A DNA stretch of 52,472 bases from Symbiodinium natans (Eukaryota > Sar > Dinophyceae > Suessiales > Symbiodiniaceae), in the NCBI GenBank assembly GCA_905221605.1, contig CAJNDS010000537.1, forward strand, positions 65,001-117,472, read 5' to 3'. Every line of letters starts with the position of its first letter. The stretch's first letter is position 1. Below, piece after piece: positions 41,748-51,570 of the stretch. Both the position numbers and the translations under genes were made by a program. The notes beneath the pieces are model-generated. The model ran no database searches. It had not been told where the DNA came from and worked only from the letters and a program-made list of their open reading frames with translations.

Positions 41748-44700
41748 TTGCTGCTATTGTCATGGTCAGCATTTCCAGAATTAGTGAGCCTTGTTCCTCT
41801 AGCCCAGTGACCATGTTCTAACAAGGGCAGTGATGAGATTCCACACAAAAAGGTCACTCCCCAAAATGGACCCTCTAAATGTAGATGAATCCCCAACGTG
41901 GGCTTGCGCGCCGTAGGCCGCCTCGAGGCGAGCATCACTGGAGGCCGAAAGATGGGGTGACGGATTTCGGTTGAGGTCGTCCACCCTGATCCTTAAGCAA
42001 GCCACCCACAATCCACAAATCCAGGCGGCATTAAGCGCATTTTTTTTCCTCAAAGAACGGCTGACAGACCGCCCATCCTTAGGCGCCACGAAACCCTAAT
42101 CCCTAAACCCTAAACCCTAAACCTACAGCGTAGGGTTTTGGGTTTGGGGTTCAAGCTTGGATCCAAAAGCCTGCCTCCACTGGGCTTTGAGTTTTCTTCT
42201 GGTTCTGGGATCCTATTGTAGCTACTTTTACTAAACAGCATACTTTTTTTCCATGGGTTACTCCACAATAGGGTCAAGAACGCCCCAAAACCTCATGATT
42301 CGAAGGTTGAAGCTTGGTGGGTTTAGGGTTTGAGGGGCCTTAGGGGTTCAAGGGGACTCAGGCTGGCTCAGGGGGCTCAAGGCTTACAGTAGTTTAGGGT
42401 TTAGGGTTTAGGCGTAAAGAATACAAGGCTTGGGGCTGTGGGAAAGTCAGTTTTTTGTTTTTTTGTTTGCCTCTGTCCGGCAAGTTCGACATGCAGAAAC
42501 ACTAACCCTAACCCCTAATACTAAACCCTAAACCCTAAACCCTAAACCCTGAACCCTGAACCCTGAACCCTGAACCCTGAACCCTGAACCCTGAACCCTA
42601 AACCCTAAACCCCCAAGCCGCAGGTCGAACCCCAGTCGGAGAAGCAAGGCTGTCGAGTCGACTGCTTGTGGGGCTTCGGGAGGGGGCGGAGGGGGGGGGG
42701 GAAGTTACGGGGGTTCAGGGTTTAGGGTTTAGGGTTCAGGGTTCAGGGTTTAGGGCTTAGGGCTTAGGGCTTAGGGTTGATTTCGTGCCTTTTCCTCGAT
42801 TGGTGAGGGCTGCACGGTTTCATGCCATGTCCGGACTAACTTCAGGTGTAGGGGTGTAGAGAGCGTGGCCGCATTCGGATCTGAAGCAAGGCCTAGGGGA
42901 ACCCCACTTTGCAAAGAACCCGCGCGCCCTCCCCAAAAGGTCTTTTGAGATTTCTGCGATAGGCTGGGAGAGGGTTCCTGAACTTAGAACACTAAACCCT
43001 ACACACTGCCCTACAAGCCCATCCGACACCTGTTCCTGGGGCACCACAAACTCTGCACCCCAAATCCAAAAGCTCTACGCCCGAAACCCTAAACCCCGAG
43101 CTTTGAACCCCAAGCCCAAACCCCAAACCCTGCACCCTAAATCCTCCAAGCCCTACACCCTAGACCCCCGAAACCCTACACCCTAAGCCCCCAAGCCCTA
43201 TACACCCTAAGCCCCCCAAGCCCTATACCCTAAACTTCAAGTCCTAAACAAAAGATATGTCATGCCTTTGCCAGGCCGTCTTCGCTTCAACTGGAAGAAA
43301 GGTGACAGCTTCGCCCCAGACTTGGGATACAGGCGAAGGGCTTCGCAGGCTTAGGGGCTGCGTGGGGTAGGGGTTCAGGTTTAGGGTTTAGGGTTTAGGG
43401 TTTAGGGTTTAGGGTTTAGGGTTTAGGGTTTAGGGTTTAGGGTTTAGGGTTTAGGGTTTAGGGTTTAGGGTTTAGGGTTTAGGGTTTAGCGGTTAGCGGT
43501 TTAGCGGTTTAGGGTTTAGGGTTTAGGGTTTAGGGTTTAGGGTTTAGGGTTTAGGGTTTAGGGTTTAGGTTTTAGGGTTTAGGGTTTAGGGTTTAGGGTT
43601 TAGGGTTTAGGGTTTAGGGTTTAGGGTTTAGGGTTTAGGGTTTAGGGTTTAGGAAAGCCCGCCACCCTAACGATCCCCACCCCAATTTAAAGCTGGGCCC
43701 AACAAACTGCTCGTAAACCACCCCAAGCCCTTAACACTATGCCCGGAACCCCATAAACCCTCAAAACCCACAAAACCCGCAAAACCCTCGAAGCCCTCAA
43801 CCCTCAGAACCCCAGAACTCTCAACACCCTCAAAACCCTCAACCCTTAACCCTGTATTCCTTACTAGGCATTAGGGGCCATAAGCCCTCAAATCAAAACG
43901 CTGCGCGTTGACCGCCTCGTGTGGCTTTGCAAGAGAGCCCGGTCCTGTCCCCCCACCGTGTTTTTTGGTTTGAGGTTTATCAGGGTTTAGGGTTTAGGGT
44001 TTGGGGTTTAGGGTTTAGCGTGACAGGAGTGGGCTTGTTTCCCTCTTGGGGTACGGCTCACGTTTAGACCTCGCAGAAAACCCTCAACCCCAAACCCCCA
44101 ACCCTAAGCCCTAAACCCCAAACCCTAAACCCTGGACCTCGCTCGTCTTGGGGTATTGAGGGAACCAAACAAAATTGTCCAGGGTCTGACATCGCGTTGA
44201 ATGAAGTGGCCGGGGGCAGCTAAGTGGTTTAGGCTTCGGGGGTGTAGGGCTAGGGTTTCCTAAGTCCGAAACCCTACGAAACCCTAGACCTCAGGTGATG
44301 CCCACGCCACCAGATCGTCCCTTCGCTTCGGCGGACACCCAGTTCCGCAGGATCGGCTGAAAAGCTGGGGTTCTGTCAAGGAACTGGGGGGATGGGCTTA
44401 GTAGTTTCCGTAGTACGGTTTCTGAATTCATTCCGTGAAAGCAGCACAGTGCGAGAGAGAGAGAGAGAGAGCGTTGGGCCTTAGGGATGTTTACGGCTTA
44501 GGGTGCAAGGGTTCCGGGGGGTGGGAGTTGGTTGGGGCTCAGGGGAAGGGTTTGAGGTCTGCCGTTCAGGGTGAGGGTTCAGCTTTCTTGGTCCGACCTT
44601 GCGCGTAACTCTAAACCCCTAAGCCCTAAACCCTAACACCGCCAACCCTAAACCCCTTGGCAGCTTTCAAGCTCAGGGGCCAGGTTTCTGGGCCCTGAGC

Positions 44701-47512
44701 TTGTGGCGGAACAGTTTTGTTCATAGTTTTGGGTTTAGGGTGTAGGGTCAACGGTTGGTAGGGTGGCAGGTCTTCGAGACCTTTCCTGGAGAGCACGGTA
44801 GGCGCAGCGGCTAGCAGCTTGACAAATTGCCCTCAGAACATGCGGCCTACAGTAAACCCTGAACCCTCAGTTCTTTCATGTCCTACACCCTAAACCGTAA
44901 ACCCTCAACCCTAAACTCCAAACCCTATATAAACCCTCAATCCAGTTGAGAAACCTCCTGCTTCAGCATCCGCGATGCCCGCACGAGACTTTCTTTCCAG
45001 GGCTTTCCTCCCAAGTTCAGCCCGCGGAGAAAGCCTGCAAAACCGCAAGCCCCCTAAACCCTGGTGATAGGCTTGAGGGTTTAGGGTTAAGGGTTCAGGG
45101 TTTAGGGTTTGGAGGGTCTGACGACCCCTAGTTGCCCTAGTTAAACCTTAACGCCCTTCAAAGCCCAAGTCCCACACCCTGGACCGTGAAGCCCAGTGCA
45201 ACGGAGGCGAAACATGCGCGAGAACATCATGATCTTCCGAGCCAGGCTCGCTGCGTTCATCTTCGACTCCGGCTTATCGTTCACAATGTGTGTGGGCTTG
45301 TATAGTATCCGAGAGGTTTCGCAGTTTTGTAGGGGCAGTTTAGATGAATATGTGGGGCTTAGTTGTGTGTGTGTGTGGGTGCGTTTGTTTTTAACCGTTT
45401 GGTGGGCTTCCAGGTGTCATCGTGCTGTGCAGTTCGGGGTATGTTGAACATAAGCGACGGCCTAAACCCCAAACTTGGTTTGGGGTTTAGATTGTTAGGG
45501 TCAGGCGCTTCGAGTTTGTCTGCGGGAAGTTACAAGGTCCCTTAGTATGGTCCCTTAGCCTTGTTTAAAGGGTTCTGAGAAGGTTAGAAGGGGTATGCAA
45601 GGGGTCCCCCATGTCAGGGAACACATTAAGGGGCCATGGAACTACCCTAAGGGAGGTTGAGGTATTTTTGTTGAAGGGTGCATGGTGTAGGGGTCTAGGG
45701 CTTCAGTATTGAGGTTTGAAGTTTAGAGTCTGGAGGCCACCCAAACCCTAAACCCTAGACCCTAAGACCCTAGCCCTAGACTTAAGACACCCTAAGCCCA
45801 AAGACCTAAGATTATAGACCCTGAGCCCTAAGACCTCAAAGCCGAAGGGTTGCAAGGCTCCAACCTTAGGCGTGCAGACGGAGCGTGCCCCTGGCACGCT
45901 GCCTCCGCGCGGGTTCTAGGGGTTTAGGGTTAGGATCAGATGCTTCTGCAGATGGGTGGCAGGGCTGCGCCATCACAAGTGTATCCTCAACCACTGCTTT
46001 GGTCTTTTGGTGCAGAATCCTCACACTAACTATGAGTCCATGCAATGCGTCTTGGTTGGAGCTTTCAAATTACGGTCGAATTTGTGTGTAGTAAACCGTT
46101 GGCCTGGGGCCCATAGCCTGTCCTTCGGCTTTGGCTTTCGGGTTTCAACCCCAAACCACAAGGCGTAAGCCTTGTGTACCCTAAGCCTGAAATTCCAAAT
46201 GAACCTTAGATGCTATTCCCTAAACCCCAAACCTCAAACTCTGAACCTGAGAAACCCCAAACCCCCAAACCCTGAACCCTGAATCTTAAGCCCTAAACCC
46301 TAAACCCAACGCACAGGAACGAGGAAAGCCTGACCCACGCGGGGCTTCTAGATGTGGAGTTGGCCTGCGACCTAGACGGGTTAGGTTAGTTTTGCTTTGC
46401 GGGCGTTCGGGGCGTTTAGGGTTTAGGGTTTAGGGTTTAGGGTTAAGGGTTAAGGGTTTAGGGTTTAGGGTTTAGGGTTTAGGGCTTAGGGTTTAGGGTT
46501 TAGGGTTTAGGGCTTAGTGTTTTTCAACACGGGGAGGGGAGGGGGGGGTTCGCTTTAAACCCTAAAATTCTTTTAGGTTCTAAGAGGGGTTGGGGCGGGT
46601 TCTACAGGGAAAGGTGTCCAGAACCTGAAGCCCGAAATTGTGCAGGCTTTAGGGCAGAGGGCTGAGGGCTTAGGATTAGCTAGGTTACAGGTTTTTGACC
46701 GAGCTTTTTTCCCGAGCCCGTCGTCCTTGCCCATCTTTGTGCTACAAGCCCCAAACCCTAAACCCTAAACCCTAAACCCTAAACCCTAAACCCTAAACCC
46801 TAAACCCTAAACCCTAAACCCTAACCCTAAACCCTAGGGTCTACACCCTAGACCCTAGACCCTAAACCCTTAGCCACAACCCCCCCTTTCCCTCCCACGT
46901 GAAGCCTTCGAAACTGCCAGGGGCCCCTGAGATGAGCTGCAACCTCAAGAACTGACTCCAGATCCGTTTAAGGGCCTTGAACCCTAAGCCCCGAGCCCTA
47001 AGCCCTAAGCCCTAAACCCTAAACCCTAAACCCTAAACCCTAAACCCTAGACCGCAGTGCTCGCAAAGGCCATAGCCGAGTGTGAAGGCGGGATCCAGAG
47101 ACTGGCCTTTCGGGGAGGTTCTACTTGGAGGTTCATGGTACATGGTAGGGTTTCGGGTTTCGGGTTCCGGGTTTAGGGTTTAGGGTTTAGGGTTTAGGGT
47201 TTAGGGGTTAACCATATTGGGGCACTTAAGGGGCTTATAAGTGGGTTATAAATACAGTTCTAATTGTTTACTAAGTACCATGAACCTCCAAGTAGAAGAA
47301 CCTGACTCAGGTGGGTTGAGGGCTTATAGGGTTTGTGAGGTTTGGGGTTTAGGGTTTAGGGTCTTGGGGTCATAGACTGGGTTTAGGGTTATAGGCATAC
47401 AAACTGGGTTTAGGGTTTAGGGTTGAGGGTTTTAGGGTTTTTGGGTTATAACGTTACAGGGTTGCCGGGGCTAGGTTCTACTCTCCTGGCCTTTCCGGGC
47501 CTTCCCCTCAAC

Positions 47513-47557
<45 letters not shown>

Positions 47558-50500
47558 CGGGGTAACCCTAAACCCTAAACCCCCTAAACCAGAAGCCCTA
47601 AACTAAGCGCCAAGCCCCAAGGTTTCCGCTTTCCCCCAGTAAGCCCAAAACCCTAAACCCTAAACCCTAAACCTGAAACCCTAAACCCTAAACCCTAAAC
47701 CCTAAACCCTAAACCCTAAACCCTAAACCCTAAACCCTATACCTCAGTTGCTTGGGAAGACTCGTTCAGGCGTTTCGCTGAAGTTGGCCCAGAAGGTGGG
47801 GGAGACTGGGCTTAGGGCTCAGGGTTTGGTCAGGGATCAGGGTTTAGGGTTTAGTGGTTGATTTTAAAGTTACCCTGAATCAGCTTATATCTTGTTGTAG
47901 CTATAGCTCACTAGGGTTTCGGGTTTAGGGTTTAGGGTTTACAGTTTAGGGTTTGGGGTTTAGGGTTTAGGGTTTAGAGGGCGAACCTCCAAGAACTTGC
48001 TAGGGGCTTGGGCTTGGCCTCCAAGGGCATCCGGATCAGCAAAGAACTCGTGCCTCTTTGATACTTGGATCCTAACAAGACCCTGAACCGGGTTTAGGGT
48101 TTAGGGTTTAGGGTTTAGGGTTTAGGGTTTAGGGTTTAGGGTTTAGGGTTTAGGGTTTAGGGTTTAGGGTTAGGGTCCGGAGCCCTAAACCCCAGGATCC
48201 CAAAATCCTGTATAGGGGCTTGCGAAGATACGGGTGCCTTATGAGGGTCCTTATGATAAGGGAGTCATACCATTTGGGGGGGGGGGGGGGGAAATGGGGG
48301 TGGCTTAGGGTTCCCTATTTTCGTAAACCCCCCAAATATCCTGCCCTGAACCCCAAGCCTTAATGACTCAAACCCGAAAAGGCTACGTAGATGAAAGCAT
48401 TCAGATGGTTCACTTGGAGTTTCATGCTTATTTGCAGCGTACCTTCGATTAGAGTTTTAGGTTTAGGGTTTAGGGTTTAGACCCTAAACCCTAAACCCTA
48501 AACCCTAAACCCTAAACCCTAAACCCTAAACCCTAAACCCTAAACCCTAAACCCTAAACCCTAAACCCTAAACCCTAAACCCTAAACGGTCTTTCATCTT
48601 CGGACTTCATGTAGGGCTTCCTCTGCACAGGGCACGCACCCTTAGGCTCATGGGTGCCCCTGCCCTCTATACTACCCCGCCCCCCTAGGTTCCCCCCATA
48701 CTTAAGGAGTTTAGGGCTTAGGGTTAGGGTTTAGGGTTTAGGGTTTAGGGTTTAGGGTTTAGGGTTTAGGGTTTAGGGTTTAGGGTTTAGGGTTTAGGGT
48801 TTAGGGTTTAGGGTTTAGGGTTTAGGGTTTAGGGTTTTAGGGTTTAGGGTTTAGGGTTTAGGGTTTAGGGTTTAGGGTTTAGGGTTTAGGGTTTAGGGTT
48901 TAGGGTTTAGGGTTTAGGGTTTAGGGTAGGGTCCGGAGCCCTAAACCCCAGGATCCCAAAATCCTGTATAGGGGCTTGCGAAGATACGGGTGCCTTATGA
49001 GGGTCCTTATGATAAGGGAGTCATACCATTTGGGGGGGGGGGGGGGGAAATGGGGGTGGCTTAGGGTTCCCTATTTTCGTAAACCCCCCAAATATCCTGC
49101 CCTGAACCCCAAGCCTTAATGACTCAAACCCGAAAAGGCTACGTAGATGAAAGCATTCAGATGGTTCACTTGGAGTTTCATGCTTATTTGCAGCGTACCT
49201 TCGATTAGAGTTTTAGGTTTAGGGTTTAGGGTTTAGACCCTAAACCCTAAACCCTAAACCCTAAACCCTAAACCCTAAACCCTAAACCCTAAACCCTAAA
49301 CCCTAAACCCTAAACGGTCTTTCATCTTCGGACTTCACGTAGGGCTTCCTCTGCACAGGGCACGCACCCTTAGGCTCGTGGGTGCCGCCCTCTATACTAC
49401 CCCCTTCTAGGTTCCCCCCATACTTAAGGGGTTTAGGGCTTAGGGTTTAGGGTTTAGGGTTTAGGGTTTAGGGTTTAGGGTTTAGGGTTTAGGGTTTAGG
49501 GTTTAGGAGGTTATTTGGGGATAAATTAGGCCTAATTAAGGCACCCGCACGCACCTACTTTTGATGTCGGAATAATTGCTGATCATGTCCCCCAATGGTC
49601 CCTATATAACTAGACTAGGCCCCTATATTAAACCCCTAAACCCTAAACCCTAGACCCTAAACCCAAAACCCAAAGCCCTCGCCGGACCGCGAAGACGTGA
49701 CGTCTCCACATGCCTCCTTTAAGATCTGAGGCTTTAGGACGTTGGGACGTCGTGCCTCCCACTGCTCCTCCCCTCAACCCTCAACCCCTCAACCCTAGAC
49801 CCTAGACCCTAAACGGTCCGAATTTTAGGGTATAGGGTTTAGGGTGTAGGGTTTTGGGTTTTGGGTTTAGGGTTTAGGGTTTAGGGTTTAGGGTTTAGGG
49901 TTTACGGGCTCCAAAACCCTAAACTCGAGCACCTAGACCCGGAGGTGAACGAGACATGGCTGAAGCGGCAGGCAGAGCTTGCGCGTGCAGGAGATAGCAG
50001 GTAGGACTCCAGCCAAAAAAAACCAAGCAGGGGAAGGGCCGGATTCGGGGGTTTACGATATTAGGGGTACCTTCTTGGGGTCCTGATTCCAAGGAGATCC
50101 TACTAGTTGGGGGGTGTGTTTTAGGAGTCCCTGATTATGGTAGACCCCCATTCAGGGATCATGAAGGTGTTGACTGTTGAAAATGCCTCAACACCGAACT
50201 CAGTGAACCCTAAACCCTGAACCACTGTCCTCTTTTCAATCTTTTCAGGCTCTGAGGGTCAGGAGGATCAGGCCGTAGTTGCAAACCGAACCCTCCACCC
50301 TAAACTTGTAAACCCTTATGAAACATCTTAGCCCGGGCTAACGCCTAAGTTTTTCAATACCTTCTGGCCGAACTCAGGTTTCCCTCAAGGACGCAAGCCT
50401 CTTATAAGGCCGCAGCCCCAAGCCCTCAAGCCCTCAAGCCCTCAATCCTTCAGGTCTTGCATGGGGTTCCTGGGTTGGGCTCGAGTCCAGGGCGAAGAGG

Positions 50501-50830
50501 TTTTAGGCTGTAGGGTTTCGGGTTTTAGGGTGTAGGGTGTGGGGTTTTAGGGTTTTTCGGTTTAGGGTTTTAGGGTTTAGGGGTTAGGCTCGGGGTTTCG
50601 GCCTCGGGAGATTACCCCCCCTGTCAGTTTTTTTTCGGCAGAAGAAACTTCGACGCGGCGCATGCGGCTCGATCGACAATCGACACGAGCAGATGATGCG
50701 AGAAGCGACGCGTCTTGTCATCCCGGAAAAGGTGGTGGAGCGCTGTTGGGGTTTGCAGGTGTGGTTTTTAGGGTTGAAGGTGAGCTTTATGGTTGAGTAG
50801 GATCCTGCCGAAGATGTGTGGCGGCTTTGA
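41748..50830 (+). CDS. Candidate spliced gene, about 22 exons, product unknown
   Basis: By hand I joined coding-like islands whose reading phases agree. Exons: 41748-41806, 41928-42082, 42624-42667, 42887-42973, 43275-43361, 43868-43918, 44161-44218, 44295-44374, 44664-44713, 44770-44797, 44946-45063, 45197-45278, 45414-45438, 46016-46083, 46317-46384, 47058-47117, 47748-47795, 47994-48049, 49930-49984, 50249-50274, 50642-50758, 50801-50830 (TGA). Two in-phase microexons are optional (45952-45978, 49676-49696). The product is about 483 residues, soluble-looking, with no domain I recognise. Clearest pieces: RRNMRENIMIFRARLAAFIF (45197-45278), AWEDSFRRFAEVGPE (47748-47795), and 50642-50758, which has a poly-T/CAG acceptor and reads RHEQMMREATRLVIPEKVVE. 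Donors are mostly GT; 42082 and 44218 would use GC. The 5' end is open: 41527-41578 and 41582-41674 are competing upstream exons. The last intron (42 bp) and the 26- to 30-bp exons are the weakest. Exons are short, so chance fits are possible. Confidence 0.42.
43379..43655 (+). repeat. TTTAGGG array of about 40 units inside a candidate intron
   Basis: It begins 17 bp after the candidate donor at 43362 and has one small block of GGTTTAGC units. CCCTCAA/CCCTAAC-like units occupy the 3' half of the same intron (43670-43860). Confidence 0.95.
44219..44294 (+). other. Candidate 76-bp GC-AG intron made of inverted telomere-like repeats
   Basis: Starts GCTAAGTGGTTTAGG and ends AACCCTAGACCTCAG. CTAGGGTTTC at its centre pairs exactly with GAAACCCTAG near the 3' end, so the transcript could fold with the two splice sites close together. 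Confidence 0.4.
46385..47057 (+). other. Candidate intron: T array at the 5' end, C arrays at the 3' end
   Basis: Donor GTTAGT; TTTAGGG units at 46415-46515; CCCTAAA units at 46745-46840 and 46985-47045; acceptor ...TAGACCGCAG. Confidence 0.45.
47119..47297. mobile_element. MITE-A, complete copy with an internal TTTAGGG array
   Basis: The 22-bp end TTCTACTTGGAGGTTCATGG TAC is matched perfectly in inverse at 47274-47296 (GTACCATGAACCTCCAAGTA GAA). Inside the left arm is an array of TTTCGGG and TTTAGGG units (47147-47213), absent from the other copies. The element begins one base inside the candidate splice donor at 47118. Confidence 0.72.
47514..47557 (+). repeat. Poly-G tract of about 43 bp
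   Basis: Uninterrupted G between MITE-A and a C array. Confidence 0.98.
48172..48719. repeat. Tandem segmental duplication, copy 1
   Basis: Starts AGGGTCCGGAGCCC, contains a family-G hairpin with a 16-bp G run, a CCCTAAA array of 16 units (48480-48590) and the family-I segment CCCTCTATACTACCC. Almost identical to 48928-49440. Confidence 0.9.
48720..48927 (+). repeat. TTTAGGG array between the duplicated copies
   Basis: About 29 units, one with an extra T. It lies exactly at the duplication junction. Confidence 0.95.
48928..49440. repeat. Tandem segmental duplication, copy 2
   Basis: Offset 756 bp from copy 1, with a handful of substitutions and a shorter CCCTAAA array (about 11 units, 49235-49315). 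Confidence 0.9.
49374..49535. repeat. Dispersed repeat family I, interrupted by a TTTAGGG array
   Basis: CCCTCTATACTACCC ... CCCCATACTTAAGG is followed by TTTAGGG units (49435-49505) and then GGTTATTTGGGGATAAATTA. These are the two halves that are contiguous at 29260-29340. Confidence 0.65.
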
Positions 50831-51013
50831 AGACAGCGTGCATCAACGATGATCCATGACAATGTTGCTAAAGGGTTCGAGGGAGCTTAGTGGCCGTGAC
50901 CATCTTGCGTGCTCCTTATGTAGTGTTGAGTGAGATCGGCTTAGGGTTTAAGGGTTCAGTGGTTTTATTCTTCTGCGCATGCCTCTTGCGGTCAAGCCCC
51001 TGTTATAGGGTCC

Positions 51014-51117
51014 TTAAGGGAGGGGGGGGGTCGGGGGTAGGGACCTAGGTTCCCTTAGGGAAGCTTAGGGAGCCTTAGGGAGTGATCGGGAACCTTGGGT
51101 ACATCCCCCCTCCCTTG
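51014..51117. mobile_element. Foldback element
   Basis: AAGGGAGGGGGGGGTCGGGG at the left, and CATCCCCCCTCCCTT at the right in inverted relation. The interior has five TTAGGGA-type subrepeats. Confidence 0.45.
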
Positions 51118-51239
51118 AGAACCCTAAACCCTAAACCCTAAATTTTAGGCCTAGCGGCACGGGCCGGCCCCCGCCCCGCAAAACAGGAAACCTCCAAGTG
51201 GGCATCGTTTTGTTTTTGTTTTTCTGCTCCGTCTTTATT

Positions 51240-51570
51240 CCGCTGCCCTGTCTGTCACCCCCCCCCCTCTCTCCTCTCTCACCATCTCTCTCCTTCTGTC
51301 TATGTTGGTGTCTCCTTTTCTTTTTGTCCGTTTCCATTTCAATTCAATGTATTGCTCCCTTTCTCGTTTCTCGCTTTCTTTCTTGCTCCCACTCTTTCTC
51401 CCTTTCTCCCTTTGCCTCTTTCTCCCTGTGTCCCTCTTTCCCTCTCTCTCTCTCTCTGTCTCGCTCGCTCTCGCTCTCTCCCTCTCGCTCTCACTCTCAC
51501 TCTCTCTCTCTCTCTCTCTCCCTCCCTCTCGCTCTTCCCCTTCCCCCCCCGCCCCCGCCCGCGCGCGCGC
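51240..51570. repeat. CT-rich low-complexity tract ending in a CG run
   Basis: TCTC/CCTC runs followed by a GCGCGC run near 51562. The Ser/Leu/Phe-rich frames on + and Arg/Glu/Gly-rich frames on - are artefacts. Confidence 0.93.

Noticed and set aside
41560-42089. Two overlapping minus-strand frames as a frameshifted gene
   Set aside because: The + strand reads better in several exon-like pieces (41582-41674, 41748-41806, 41928-42082) with polypyrimidine acceptors that agree in phase.
42820-43047. 75-residue minus-strand frame
   Set aside because: Overlaps the + strand candidate exon 42887-42973; no splice or domain support on the minus strand.
50584-50862. 92-residue minus-strand frame
   Set aside because: Antisense shadow of the + strand candidate exon 50642-50758, which has a poly-T/CAG acceptor and a GT donor.
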